Source: an uncultured Succinivibrio sp.
GTDB taxonomy: Bacteria > Pseudomonadota > Gammaproteobacteria > Enterobacterales > Succinivibrionaceae
Direction of reading: 5' to 3'
DNA length: 64,000 bases
Assembly: GCA_900770725.1 (NCBI GenBank)
Contig: CAAGLL010000013.1
Location: 1 to 64,000 of the forward strand
Made by a program: the position numbers and the translations under genes. How positions within the stretch are numbered: the stretch's first letter is position 1; every line of letters begins with the position of its first letter. Positions 35,120 through 43,940 of this stretch are shown here, one piece after another. Under the pieces are notes generated by a model. It saw only the letters and a list, made by a program, of their open reading frames with translations. It made no database searches and was not told where the DNA came from.

Positions 35120-36205
35120 ATGAGATCCTGGAATTTCACCGCAGGGCCGTGCACCCTGCCACTGGAGGTCATGGAGAAGGCGCAGCGCGAGTTCCTCGAC
35201 TACGCGGGCATGGGAGCCGGCATCATCGAGATCTCGCACCGCAGCCCCCAGTTCGATGCCATAGCCAAGGGCTCTGAGAAGCTCTTGCGTGAGCTCATGG
35301 GGATCCCCGACAACTACAAGGTGATCTTCCTGCAGTCAGGCGGCCGCGGCGAGTTCGCCGCCGTACCGTTGAACCTCATGCCCGAAGGCGGGGTAGCCGA
35401 CTACTTCGTGACAGGCCACTGGTCGCGCTGCGCCTACAAGGAGTGCGACGAGCGCTACGGCCGCGCCGTGCTCCACGAGTGCGCGGTCAAGGACGCTGAC
35501 GGCATGGTCCACATCGACTACAGCCGCATGCAGGTCTCCGAGGGCGCCTCCTACGCCTACATCTGCTTCAACGAGACCGTCAACGGCATCGAGTTCGACC
35601 GCATCCCCGACACCGGCCGCGTGCCGCTGGTCGCGGACATGTCCTCGGACATCCTCACGCGCAAGGTCGACGTCTCCAAGTTCGGCGCCATCATCTTCGG
35701 CGTCCAGAAGAACGTCGCCCCGGCAGGCCTGGTCGTGGCGATCGTCCGCGACGACCTCGTGGGCCATGCCCGCAAGTACTGCCCGTCGATCCTCGACTGG
35801 AAGGTCATGAGCGACCACGACTCGCTCTACAACACCCCCTGCGTGTTCTCCTGGTACATGGCAAACCTCGTGTTCGAGTGGATCAAGGGCTTAGGCGGCG
35901 TCGAGGAGCTTGAGAGGCGCAACATCGAGAAGTCCTCGATGCTCTACAAGTACATCGACTCGTCTGACATGTACCGCAACATCATCGCCCCGGATTCGCG
36001 CTCGCGCGTCAACGTGGTGTTCAACCTGCGCGACGAGGCCCTGAACAAGGAGTTCTTAGACGGCGCGGCCGAGCACCACATGATAGGCCTCAAGGGCCAC
36101 AAGGTCCTGGGCGGCATGAGGGCGTCGCTCTACAACGCGATGACCCTCGACGGCGTGAAGGCGCTCGTCTCCTACATGGACGAGTTTGCCAAGGCGCACG
36201 CCTGA
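35120..36205 (+). CDS. serC: Phosphoserine aminotransferase
   Basis: 361 residues, the usual length. Opens WNFTAGPCTLPLEVMEKAQ. The PLP-binding Lys lies in FGVQKNVAPAGL (canonical GAQKNiGPAG), and SHRSPQFDAI and GGMRASLYNAM are typical substrate-binding segments. It converts 3-phosphohydroxypyruvate plus glutamate to phosphoserine, and also serves pyridoxal phosphate synthesis through 4-phosphohydroxythreonine. It starts one base after the gyrA stop, so translation is probably coupled. Confidence 0.96.
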   Translation: MRSWNFTAGPCTLPLEVMEKAQREFLDYAGMGAGIIEISHRSPQFDAIAKGSEKLLRELMGIPDNYKVIFLQSGGRGEFAAVPLNLMPEGGVADYFVTGHWSRCAYKECDERYGRAVLHECAVKDADGMVHIDYSRMQVSEGASYAYICFNETVNGIEFDRIPDTGRVPLVADMSSDILTRKVDVSKFGAIIFGVQKNVAPAGLVVAIVRDDLVGHARKYCPSILDWKVMSDHDSLYNTPCVFSWYMANLVFEWIKGLGGVEELERRNIEKSSMLYKYIDSSDMYRNIIAPDSRSRVNVVFNLRDEALNKEFLDGAAEHHMIGLKGHKVLGGMRASLYNAMTLDGVKALVSYMDEFAKAHA

Positions 36206-36222
36206 GAGAGGCAGGAGGGGCG

Positions 36223-37968
36223 ATGGCGGAGACGAAAGCAGGGCAGGGAGCGGCCGCGGGGCACCGCGACAAGAGGCGCCCGTGGCTTGAGAGCTACCCT
36301 GAGAACGTCCCTGACGAGATCACGGTCGAACCCTTCGAGAACATCCCCGACCGGCTTGAGAAGATCTGCGCGCAGTACGCAAGGCACAAGGCCTTCACGA
36401 GCTTCGAGCACAGCGTCACCTACGACGAGTTCCACAGGATGGTCAGGCGCCTGGCCGCGTACCTCCAGGTCGACCTGGGGCTGCGCAAGGGCGAGACGCT
36501 CGCGATCATCATGCCAAACCTCATCCAGTACCCGGTGAGCGTGTTCGCAGGGCTGATGTGCGGCCTCAAGGTGGTCAACATCAATCCGCTGTACACCGCG
36601 CGCGAGATCGGCGGGATCCTCCAAGGCTGCGACGCGGCCTGCGTCATCGCGCTGAACACCGTGGGGCAGCGGCTCGAGGAGGTCTCGCGCACGCTGCCGC
36701 TGCGCCACGTCATCATCACGGGCCCCGGGGATCTCCTGGGCCCCGTGCGCGGCCCGCTTTTGAACTTCGCGGCATCCTACATCGCCCACGCGGTGCCGCA
36801 CTATTTCTTAAGGAAGGCCGTCCAGTTCCGCGCGGCGCTCTCCCGCGGGGACCCCAGCCTCCTCACGCGCGTCCCGCTCAAGGGCTCGGACGTCGCCTTC
36901 CTCCAGTACACCGGCGGCACCACCGGCAAGCCCAAGGGCGCGATGCTCACGCACACGAACCTCATCGCCAACGTCAGGCAGTGCCTGGCGATGTACGGCT
37001 CGGTGCTCGAGATGGGGCGCGAGACCATGCTCACGCCGCTGCCGCTCTACCACGTGTTCTCCATGACCGTGAACCTGATGCTCCAGGTGTCCATCGGCGC
37101 CGACAGCATCCTCATCATGGATCCGCGCCGCTTCCGCAGCTTCCTCAAGACCATCAAGCGCCACCCCGAGATCTCGGTGATGACGGGCGTCAACACGCTC
37201 TTCGCCGCTATGGTCGACCACGGGGTGTTCACGCGCCGCTACCCGATGAAGCACCTGCGCCTGGCAGTAGGCGGCGGCGCCGCCGTGCAGTCGGGCGTCG
37301 CCGAGCGCTTCTACAAGGCCTCCGGGCAGCACATCCTCGAAGGCTACGGCCTGACCGAGTGCTCGCCGGTGGCCTGCGTCAACCCCTACACCTCGCGCGT
37401 GTTCACCGGCTCCATCGGGATCCCGCTGCCCTCGACGCTGGCGCGCATCGTCTCGCTCGACGACGGATCGGAGATCTGGGAGGAGGGCAAGGCAGGCGAG
37501 CTTGAGTTCAAGGGCCCGCAGGTCATGGCCGGCTACTACCGCAACGAGGCCGAGAACGCCCGCGTGCGCGACGACGGCTGGCTGCGCACCGGCGACATCG
37601 CAGTCTGGCAGCCAGGCGGCTACCTCAAGATAGTCGACCGCATCAAGGACATGATCATCGTCTCAGGCTTCAACGTCTTCCCCTCTGAAATAGAGGACGT
37701 GGTCTCGCACCTGCACAAGGTGCGCGAGTGCTGCGCCGTGGGCGTGCCGTCGGACAAGACCGGCGAGGCGGTCAAGCTCTTCATCGTCAAGCGCGATCCC
37801 TCGCTCACCGAGGAGGAGGTCCACGTCTACTGCAAGGCCTACCTCACCGGCTACAAGCGCCCGAAGATCGTCTCCTTCGTCAAGTCGCTGCCCAAGTCCC
37901 CGGTTGGCAAGGTCATGCGCCGCTACCTCCAGGATCCGGCTTATCTTGAGAAGCACAAGAATGGCTGA
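36223..37968 (+). CDS. fadD: Long-chain fatty acid-CoA ligase
   Basis: 581 residues; E. coli FadD is 561. AMP-binding P-loop YTGGTTGKPKGAMLTH, adenylate motif GYGLTECSPV, and the hinge/C-terminal motifs GWLRTGDIAVW and IVDRIKDMIIVSGFNVFP, with catalytic Lys in SPVGKVMRR. Activates long-chain fatty acids to acyl-CoA at the inner membrane for lipid reuse or beta-oxidation. AGGAGG precedes the ATG 17 nt after serC. Its end overlaps rnd, the same fadD-rnd pairing as in E. coli. Confidence 0.92.
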   Translation: MAETKAGQGAAAGHRDKRRPWLESYPENVPDEITVEPFENIPDRLEKICAQYARHKAFTSFEHSVTYDEFHRMVRRLAAYLQVDLGLRKGETLAIIMPNLIQYPVSVFAGLMCGLKVVNINPLYTAREIGGILQGCDAACVIALNTVGQRLEEVSRTLPLRHVIITGPGDLLGPVRGPLLNFAASYIAHAVPHYFLRKAVQFRAALSRGDPSLLTRVPLKGSDVAFLQYTGGTTGKPKGAMLTHTNLIANVRQCLAMYGSVLEMGRETMLTPLPLYHVFSMTVNLMLQVSIGADSILIMDPRRFRSFLKTIKRHPEISVMTGVNTLFAAMVDHGVFTRRYPMKHLRLAVGGGAAVQSGVAERFYKASGQHILEGYGLTECSPVACVNPYTSRVFTGSIGIPLPSTLARIVSLDDGSEIWEEGKAGELEFKGPQVMAGYYRNEAENARVRDDGWLRTGDIAVWQPGGYLKIVDRIKDMIIVSGFNVFPSEIEDVVSHLHKVRECCAVGVPSDKTGEAVKLFIVKRDPSLTEEEVHVYCKAYLTGYKRPKIVSFVKSLPKSPVGKVMRRYLQDPAYLEKHKNG

Positions 37969-39115
37969 AGCGCGTTTTGAGCTCTGCGACACGGACGGGC
38001 GCGTGAAGGCGCTCGCCGAGGCTATCTCGCAGTCAGGCAGCGAGGGCTTCATCTCGCTTGACACCGAGTTTGAGCGCACCAAGACCTTGATCCCCAAGGC
38101 CGCGGTGATCCAGCTGCGCTTCGACAATGAGACCTATCTTGCAGATCCGGTCTCATGCAGCATCGACGAGGTGATCTCAGCGCTCTGCCGCACCAAGCGC
38201 ACCGTGCTGATGTTCTCAGCGCGCGAGGATCTCGAGGTCATAGCCGCGCTCTCCAAGGCCGCGGGCATCGAGCCCAGGCTGCCTGCGAACATCGAGGATC
38301 TCCAGCTCATGGGGGCCTTCTTGGGGCGCGGGCACATGCTGGGGCTTGCCGCCTGCGTGCAATCCGAGCTTGGCGTCACGCTTGAGAAGGCCGAGACCCA
38401 CTCCGACTGGCTCTCCCGCCCGCTTACCGCCTCCCAGCTTGAGTACGCCGCGCTCGACGTGCTCTACCTTGAGGATCTCAGGGAGAGGTACGTCCACGGC
38501 CTGCAAGAGGGCGACCGCAGGCTCTCGTGGTTTTCAGATGAGATGAAGTCCATGTGCGCCGACGCGCTCAAGGAGCCCGTCCCCTCGGAGCTCTACCGCC
38601 AGGTGCAGGGTGCGGGGGCGCTCAACCGCCGCGCGCTGCAGCGGCTGTGCTACCTCTGCGCCAAGCGCTACGAGTACGCGCAGGAGCACAACGAGGCTCT
38701 AAACCGCGTCATCACCGGCAAGGCCTTGTGCTCCATAGCCGAGCACACTCCGCTCACCACCCAGGGGCTGGCCTCCTGCGGCGTGAACTGGGGCGCGGTG
38801 CGCCAGCACGGGCACCTTATAATCACCTGGGTCAAGGAGGCCATGGCGCTGCCTGAAGAGGACGTGGCGCCCGCCTACGACGCCTACAGCCCAGGCAGGG
38901 CGCTGCGCTCGAGCGCCGAGGGCATGAAGCACGTGCTCACCTCGGCTGCGCGCAAGGCCGGGATCGCCCCCGAGCTCATCTGCACCAAGAGGCTCATCAA
39001 CGACTACTTCTACGCCCGCCGCACCGGCGGCACGCCCAAGCTCGACTCCGGCTGGTGCCGCGAGTGCTTAGGCGGCCTCGATCTCAAGGCCGCAGCCTAT
39101 GGCAAGCACCACTGA
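37961..39115 (+). CDS. rnd: Ribonuclease D
   Basis: 384 residues from ATG 37961, 8 nt inside the end of fadD; an in-frame ATG at 37904 lies deep within fadD and is less likely. DEDDy exonuclease motifs: SLDTEFERTKT (Exo I), SAREDLEV (Exo II) and YAALDVLYLEDL (Exo III, with the Tyr). Two HRDC-like helical domains follow. A 3'-5' exoribonuclease that finishes tRNA 3' ends in E. coli. E. coli RNase D is 375 residues. Confidence 0.93.
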   Translation: MAEARFELCDTDGRVKALAEAISQSGSEGFISLDTEFERTKTLIPKAAVIQLRFDNETYLADPVSCSIDEVISALCRTKRTVLMFSAREDLEVIAALSKAAGIEPRLPANIEDLQLMGAFLGRGHMLGLAACVQSELGVTLEKAETHSDWLSRPLTASQLEYAALDVLYLEDLRERYVHGLQEGDRRLSWFSDEMKSMCADALKEPVPSELYRQVQGAGALNRRALQRLCYLCAKRYEYAQEHNEALNRVITGKALCSIAEHTPLTTQGLASCGVNWGAVRQHGHLIITWVKEAMALPEEDVAPAYDAYSPGRALRSSAEGMKHVLTSAARKAGIAPELICTKRLINDYFYARRTGGTPKLDSGWCRECLGGLDLKAAAYGKHH

Positions 39116-39127
39116 ACCACCCATCCG

Positions 39128-39160
39128 AGGCCTGGGCAGCCGGGCCTTTTCCTTGTTTTT
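39128..39160 (+). terminator. Probable terminator of the gyrA-serC-fadD-rnd unit
   Basis: aggcc ... ggcct stem just past the rnd stop, followed by TTTTCCTTGTTTTT. The stem is short (5 bp plus inner pairs). Confidence 0.5.
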
Positions 39161-39283
39161 CTCTTTGCTCTGAAGGCATTGGAGCGCAAAGCCGCAGGCA
39201 AGCTGCGTGGCTCATATGGAGATGTGATGCTTTCCTGGATCTTGCAGGAAGGAAGGGGAAAAGGCAGTGCCTGAAATACAGAA

Positions 39284-39310
39284 CAGCCGCGGGGAAACCC
39301 CCAGCGGCTG
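39284..39310. repeat. Strong isolated stem-loop
   Basis: cagccgc + gggg - aaa - cccc + (ca) + gcggctg: an 11-bp stem with a 2-nt bulge. Function unknown; too far (about 170 nt) from rnd to be its first terminator. Confidence 0.45.
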
Positions 39311-39713
39311 CCTGCTAAACGGCTTGTATCCGGGACATGGCGCGGTGCTTGTGTTAGCTCTTCAAACAGACTTCACCGCGCCAGACGATCCCCGCCGTTC
39401 ACGTGCCAGATGGGGACTTTTTGTCGATTGGAGAGCGGCCGAACAAGCAGGGGATTACGGCCCCCGGTTGCGCTGGACCACTTCATGGTCTGTGCCTCAC
39501 CTGACACTGTTGATGTTAGGTGCACCCTGGCGCTAATTCCACCACAGGTCTTCAGACTTGCCTGCGCCGTCACAAAAAAAGCTGTAAAGTACGCTCTCCA
39601 CCTTTAAAAATGTGCCATCGATCATAAAACAACTCGTTGATTTAAAAGCTGTATAACCAACATACAAGTTGTTTTTGCGGTCAACTTGATGCATGAAGCA
39701 AAGGCCAGAATTG

Positions 39714-40397
39714 TCAGAAAGGGCGGGAGTTTACGAGCGCGCGCACGGCCCTTGCGGTGCGCCAGATCTCCTGCACCCCGTGATCCCCCGAGTTGAGCTC
39801 GAAGCGCACCCCGGCGCCGAGATCGGAGGCGGTCTTAGCGCACTCGCGCGCCGCCTCCTCGGTGCGGGCGACCTGCGGATCGGGGGCGCGCTTCTCGCGA
39901 TCGCCAACTGAGATGTAGACGCGCTCGGGGCGGGCCTTGAATCCGTGCTCCTTCAGGTAGGAGGAAAAGCCCGGGTACCACAGCGAGCCCGAGACGCTGC
40001 CGATGCGTGTGAAGAGATCAGTCTGCGTGGACGCCCAAAGCGAGAAGAGCCCCGCCATCGAGTAGCCGCAGAGCACGCGCGTCCTGGGCTTCTCCCCCAG
40101 GATCTCATCGGCCATTGGAACGAGCGTCCCCGCGAGCAGCTTTAAGAAGTCCACCGCTCCCGGACGGAAGAGCCAGGCGTGGCGGAGCGTGAGCTCGGCC
40201 TTCCAGGGCGTCATGTCGGAAAACCAGCTCAGGTCGCTTATGCAGACGAGGTGGTGGGCGTGGCAGGGGATCTTCGCTATCTCCTTTAAGAGCGCTTGCT
40301 GACAGTCCTCGTAGAGCGGCACGTAGCAGGCGGGGAGATCCCTGCCTTCAGCCTTGAACACCGTGACGGTCCTGCCGCCTGCCTCAAACTGCTCCAT
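39714..40397 (-). CDS. Alpha/beta-hydrolase esterase (Fes/IroE/esterase-D-like)
   Basis: 227 residues from ATG 40397 (AAGGGAGG upstream); an earlier ATG at 40421 is possible. Catalytic triad can be read: Ser113 in the nucleophile elbow GYSMAG, Asp166 in SVGDREK and His206 in NSGDHGVQEIW, in the order of the putative-esterase family (PF00756), which includes enterobactin esterases and S-formylglutathione hydrolases. No signal peptide, so cytoplasmic. Substrate unknown. It lies just downstream of the sugar symporter gene on the same strand, but a terminator separates them. Confidence 0.75.
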   Translation of the reverse strand: MEQFEAGGRTVTVFKAEGRDLPACYVPLYEDCQQALLKEIAKIPCHAHHLVCISDLSWFSDMTPWKAELTLRHAWLFRPGAVDFLKLLAGTLVPMADEILGEKPRTRVLCGYSMAGLFSLWASTQTDLFTRIGSVSGSLWYPGFSSYLKEHGFKARPERVYISVGDREKRAPDPQVARTEEAARECAKTASDLGAGVRFELNSGDHGVQEIWRTARAVRALVNSRPF

Positions 40398-40487
40398 GCG
40401 CCCTCCCTTGAAAACCTGCATGCACCGCCATCCATTTTAGCCTTTGGCGCCTTCCTCAAGGGCCGCGGTGCGGGGCAGGGGATAACG

Positions 40488-40515
40488 AAAAAGCCCGGGC
40501 ATCTGCCCGGGCCTT
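40488..40515 (-). terminator. Intrinsic terminator of the sugar symporter gene
   Basis: On the minus strand aaggcccgggca-ga-tgcccgggcttttt (perfect stem, U-tract), 26 nt past the stop. Confidence 0.85.
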
Positions 40516-40540
40516 GGTGCTTTAGCTTGCCTTTTGGAGA

Positions 40541-42181
40541 TTACCAGAAGACGGCGTAGAGCACGGCGACGATGATCATCACCGCGTAGGAGGCGACTGC
40601 GAAGCCGCCGGAGGTCTTGAAGGTGTCGGCGGTCAGCACGATGCCCTTGGGATCGTCGTCATTCTCGGAGGTAGCCAGCGAGACGAAGACGATGGTCGCG
40701 ATGGTCAGGATGCAGGTGTACATCATCTGATCCATGAACGGCATGTTGATCGGGAGGAACTTCAGGAGCAGCGCGATGGGGATCGAGGCCAGCACGCCAA
40801 TGATGGCGCCCTTGGAAGTGGTGTGCTTCCAGAACAGGCCGCAGAGGAACACCGCGAGGATGCCCGGGCTGACGAGGCCGGTGTACTCCTGGATGTACTG
40901 GAAGGCCTGGTCGAGCACGCCCAGCATCGGGGCGACGAACACGGCGATGACGAGGGCGACCACGGCGGTCAGGCGTCCGATGTTGACCAGCTTGAGCTCG
41001 GAGGCGTTCTTGTCGATGTAGGTCTTGTAGATGTCCATCGTGAAGATGGTCGCGGTGGAGTTGAGCATCGAGGCCAGCGAGGAGACGATGGCTGCAGCCA
41101 GGGCTGCGAAGACCAGGCCCTTGAAGCCGGTGGGCAGGAACTGCGCGACCCAAGGATAGGCGCGGTCGGCGTGCTCGAGGCTCGGCATGGTGTCGGCGTT
41201 GGAGACCAGGGCGCCGAAGGTGCTCGCAAGCTTCTCCTGCAGCGAAGGATCATTGAGGATCACATAGGCGGCGATGCCAGGGAGGACCACGATGATCGGG
41301 GTGATGAGCTTGAGGAAGGCAGCGAAGGCCAGGCCCTTCTGGGCCTCGTCGAGGCTCTTGGAGGCGAAGGTGCGCTGGATGATGTACTGGTTGAAGCCCC
41401 AGTAGTAGAGGTTGGCCACCCACATGCCGCCGATGAGGACCGCGACGCCAGGGAGGTTCTTGAACTGCGGATCGCCCTGGGAGAGGATCATCTTGAAGTG
41501 CTCGGGGGCGACGTCCATCATGTGGCTCAGGCCGCCGAAGAAGCCCGCGTCGCCGCCGACGAAGCTGACGGAGAGGTAGGTGGTGGCGAAGCCGCCGATG
41601 ATGAGGACGGCAACCTGGATGACGTCAGTCCAGACAACGGAGGAAAGGCCGCCGTAGACGGAGTAGACCAGGGCGAAGAGGGCCAGTCCGATGACGGTGT
41701 ACATCATCGGGATGCCCATGATGATCTGCAGCGCGGTGCCGCCGAGGTACAGGACCGAGGAGAGGTTGACGAAGATGTACAAGCAGATCCAGAACACCGC
41801 GAGGATGGTCTTGAGGGTCTGGTTGAAGCGCTTCTCAACGAACTCCGGGATGGTGTAGATGCCCTGCTTGATGAAGATCGGCATGAAGAACTTCGCGACG
41901 AGCAGCAGCGTGATGGCCGCCATCCACTCGTAGGCGGAGATGCCCAGGCCGATGACGAAGCCCGAGCCGGACATGCCGATAAACTGCTCGGCGGAGATGT
42001 TGGCGGCGATCAGCGAAGCGCCGACGGCCCACCAGGGGATCGACTTGCCTGCCAGGAAGTAGCCCTCGGTGGAGGCGCGGTTCTTCCTGGAAACGGTCAG
42101 GCCGACCGCAACGATGACAATGGCGTATACGGCGAAAATGATCCAGTCGATCGCCGCAAGACCTTGCTGTGTAGTTTCCAT
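40541..42181 (-). CDS. sglT: Na+/sugar symporter of the SSS family, very like Vibrio SGLT
   Basis: 546 residues (Vibrio parahaemolyticus vSGLT 543). Near-identical stretches in order: YFLAGKSIPWWAVGASLIAANISAEQFIGMSGSG, YEWMAAITL, YTIPEFVEKRFNQTLKTILAVFW, VANLYYWGFNQYIIQRT and ALAAAIVSSLASMLNSTATIF, covering the Na+ and galactose/glucose sites. Fourteen TM helices expected in the inner membrane. Couples Na+ entry to galactose or glucose uptake. Its own promoter (42377-42404) has a LacI/GalR-type palindrome at the start site, which fits control by a galactose-type repressor. Confidence 0.9.
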   Translation of the reverse strand: METTQQGLAAIDWIIFAVYAIVIVAVGLTVSRKNRASTEGYFLAGKSIPWWAVGASLIAANISAEQFIGMSGSGFVIGLGISAYEWMAAITLLLVAKFFMPIFIKQGIYTIPEFVEKRFNQTLKTILAVFWICLYIFVNLSSVLYLGGTALQIIMGIPMMYTVIGLALFALVYSVYGGLSSVVWTDVIQVAVLIIGGFATTYLSVSFVGGDAGFFGGLSHMMDVAPEHFKMILSQGDPQFKNLPGVAVLIGGMWVANLYYWGFNQYIIQRTFASKSLDEAQKGLAFAAFLKLITPIIVVLPGIAAYVILNDPSLQEKLASTFGALVSNADTMPSLEHADRAYPWVAQFLPTGFKGLVFAALAAAIVSSLASMLNSTATIFTMDIYKTYIDKNASELKLVNIGRLTAVVALVIAVFVAPMLGVLDQAFQYIQEYTGLVSPGILAVFLCGLFWKHTTSKGAIIGVLASIPIALLLKFLPINMPFMDQMMYTCILTIATIVFVSLATSENDDDPKGIVLTADTFKTSGGFAVASYAVMIIVAVLYAVFW

Positions 42182-42358
42182 ATATTGTATTTCACCTTTG
42201 AATGTTTACTTGTCTTCCCCTTTCCCAAGGGGGCAGCCTCCCGTCAGCGCCACGGTCTGGCTGCATGGGGAAGATCCCCTTTAAAGGCGGTAGCCTCATA
42301 AAGGGCCGGGCTGCCTGCGCCCGGCGTCTGCCGGCGCAGGCATGGCATGCCGGCGCTG

Positions 42359-42370
42359 GTAAACGTTTAC
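42359..42370 (-). promoter_or_regulatory. LacI/GalR-type operator upstream of sglT
   Basis: Perfect 12-bp palindrome GTAAACGTTTAC, the core of the GalR/LacI-family consensus. It begins 7 nt downstream of the sglT -10, so a bound repressor would block initiation. The repressor gene is not in this window. Confidence 0.7.
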
Positions 42371-42376
42371 ATGGGC

Positions 42377-42404
42377 ATTATATTGGCAGTTTTGCCAGTT
42401 TCAA
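42377..42404 (-). promoter_or_regulatory. Sigma-70 promoter of sglT
   Basis: On the minus strand TTGAAA (42399-42404), 16-nt spacer, perfect TATAAT (42377-42382). The leader to the start codon is about 190 nt. Confidence 0.75.
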
Positions 42405-42490
42405 GTTTTGACGCGAAAAGCGCGTAAAGGCATGCGCCAGTGGCGGATGGCTATGAATTAGTTTCAAGCTGCTTCATTGGAAGGATTTTT

Positions 42491-42507
42491 ATGAAAACTG
42501 TTTTCAT
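42491..42507. repeat. 17-bp palindrome in the sglT/HNH intergenic region
   Basis: ATGAAAAC-T-GTTTTCAT, perfect 8+1+8. Could be a regulator site or chance in an AT-rich region. Confidence 0.35.
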
Positions 42508-42890
42508 TTTGAAAAGGCAATTAAAAAAGCATTTGCCTATTTTGAGAAAACGGTGTGCGCGAGGATGGAAAATCGCGCCGGCAACGCTTGCGGAATTTTG
42601 CGGAAAAACAGGGCCTGGCGGAGTGCCAAGGCCAACTTGCTGATAAATAAGGACTACACCAAATTGTCCTGTTTTGACGAATTTGTGATCCTTATCCAAA
42701 TTCAGCCCGAGGGCTTTGTCAAATCCTGCCGCTTGTCACACTTTTTTCAAGCAATGGCATGCCGAGCCGGCGCCCCCTTTCGTGAAAACTCCTGCAAAAA
42801 TGGGAGAAGCTCATGAGAACGCACGGAATTTTCAGTGATTTTGACGGCCGATCCATTTGCCAGGGCGCATTGAGGCTACAATCAGGTAAA

Positions 42891-42907
42891 GCGCGGCCAG
42901 GCCGCGC
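42891..42907 (+). promoter_or_regulatory. GC palindrome just upstream of the HNH endonuclease gene
   Basis: GCGCGGCC-A-GGCCGCGC, perfect 8+1+8, between a TACAAT-like -10 (42877-42882) and the ribosome-binding site (AAGGAG, 42918). Candidate autoregulatory operator or leader hairpin. Confidence 0.4.
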
Positions 42908-42929
42908 GCGCATGCGATAAGGAGCGGAC

Positions 42930-43940
42930 ATGGATCTTCCTGAGAAGGTGTTCTTAGTCGGAGTGCCGTATCCCTGGTACCAGGCCATCAAGGCCCACTA
43001 CATAGTAAGCGGCTCCAAGAGCGTCAACTGCTGGAGCTCGCTGTCGGAGACCTCCTCCTACGACGGGCCCGAGCCGGAGCCCGGGGCGCTCGTGATGTTC
43101 ACGGTCAAGCGCGAGGGCCGGACCTACATCTGCGGCGGCGGCTTCTACTGCGCCAGCAGGACCATGGAGCCTGCAAAGGCCTGGGAGCTCTACGGCGTCA
43201 ACAACGGCGCCGACAGCTACAAGGACTTCATAGGCCAGCTTGAGGCGGCCGGGTGGAGGCAGGGTGAGAAGATGTCGGCCAATGTGCTCAACGGCTGCTT
43301 CGCCTTCTCGCGCCACGAGTCCTACCCGATCCCCGAGGAGCTTGGGATCAGGATCGAGGCGGGATCCACGGCCTGCTTCTCGCTGAACAGCCCCGAGGGC
43401 CGGTTCCTGGCGCTCGTGACCATGCAGCGCCGCTCCCCGCACCTGCGGCCCGGCACCTTCAACAACGAGTGGCCGGGGATCTACCTCATGGCCGCAGAGA
43501 AGCACGCCCGCGACTACTCGATAGTCTTCTTCACGCAGATGCTGCGCGCCTACGACTTCCGCTGCGCCATCACCGGCGACCGAACCCAGCCGCTCCTGGA
43601 CGTCGCGCACATCAGGACGTTTTACGACGAGCGCTTCACCAAGCCCGGCAACGGCATAGTGCTGCGCTGCGACATCCACCGCCTGTTCTCGCAGGGCTTC
43701 ATCACCTGCGAGTACGCCTCCGACAGCGACGTCGTGGTCATGGTCTCAAGGGATCTCAAGGTCGCAGGCGGCGGCGAGTACATGAAGTACGACGGCGTGA
43801 AGATCTCGCTACCTGATGACAAGGCGATGTGGCCTTCGCGCGACTACCTGGTCTGGCACAAGGAGCGCCGCTTTGAGAACTGGCTGCGCTTTGGCGCGGT
43901 CAAGCCCGCCAACGAGAACCAGGGGACGGTTTCGATATGA
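42930..43940 (+). CDS. HNH endonuclease (HNH_2 type) with unknown N-terminal domain
   Basis: 336 residues. The C-terminal third matches the HNH_2 nuclease (PF13391): CAITGDR (C212), LLDVAHIRTF (H227), KPGNGIVLRCDIHRLFSQGFI (N241, H250), giving a beta-beta-alpha-metal site. Residues 1-195 form a separate, likely DNA- or base-reading domain (VFLVGVPYPWYQAIKAHY, RSPHLRPGTFNNEWPG), an arrangement seen in putative modification-dependent restriction enzymes. AAGGAG lies 7 nt before ATG. Its stop overlaps the next start (ATGA). No methylase partner is adjacent; the methyltransferase at 6227 is 35 kb away. Confidence 0.75.
   Translation: MDLPEKVFLVGVPYPWYQAIKAHYIVSGSKSVNCWSSLSETSSYDGPEPEPGALVMFTVKREGRTYICGGGFYCASRTMEPAKAWELYGVNNGADSYKDFIGQLEAAGWRQGEKMSANVLNGCFAFSRHESYPIPEELGIRIEAGSTACFSLNSPEGRFLALVTMQRRSPHLRPGTFNNEWPGIYLMAAEKHARDYSIVFFTQMLRAYDFRCAITGDRTQPLLDVAHIRTFYDERFTKPGNGIVLRCDIHRLFSQGFITCEYASDSDVVVMVSRDLKVAGGGEYMKYDGVKISLPDDKAMWPSRDYLVWHKERRFENWLRFGAVKPANENQGTVSI

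Larger units (their letters stand above)
39116..39713. other. Non-coding interval downstream of rnd
   Basis: About 600 nt with a terminator-like hairpin at 39128-39160 and a strong stem at 39284-39310. An anonymous 66-codon minus-strand frame at 39373-39573 has no ribosome-binding site or recognisable domain. No RNA gene or transposon end identified; from about 39550 the sequence becomes AT-rich. Confidence 0.5.
42182..42929. other. Divergent regulatory region between sglT and the HNH gene
   Basis: About 750 nt: GC-rich sglT leader with inverted repeats (42300-42358), operator and promoter of sglT (42359-42404), an AT-rich central part with a palindrome at 42491-42507, and a GC palindrome at 42891-42907. 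A 50-codon basic frame at 42491-42643 follows AAGGA but is unconvincing. Confidence 0.5.

Noticed and set aside
39500..39545. Integron attC-like GTTAGGT core
   Set aside because: A single GTTRRRY match without the inverse core or paired L/R boxes and no integrase or cassette.
39373..39573. 66-codon minus-strand frame as a small gene or transposase remnant
   Set aside because: No ribosome-binding site, no recognisable transposase motif and no terminal inverted repeats.
40823..42301. 492-codon open frame on the plus strand
   Set aside because: Fully antisense to sglT, with low-complexity Glu/Asp/Gly composition and no recognisable family.
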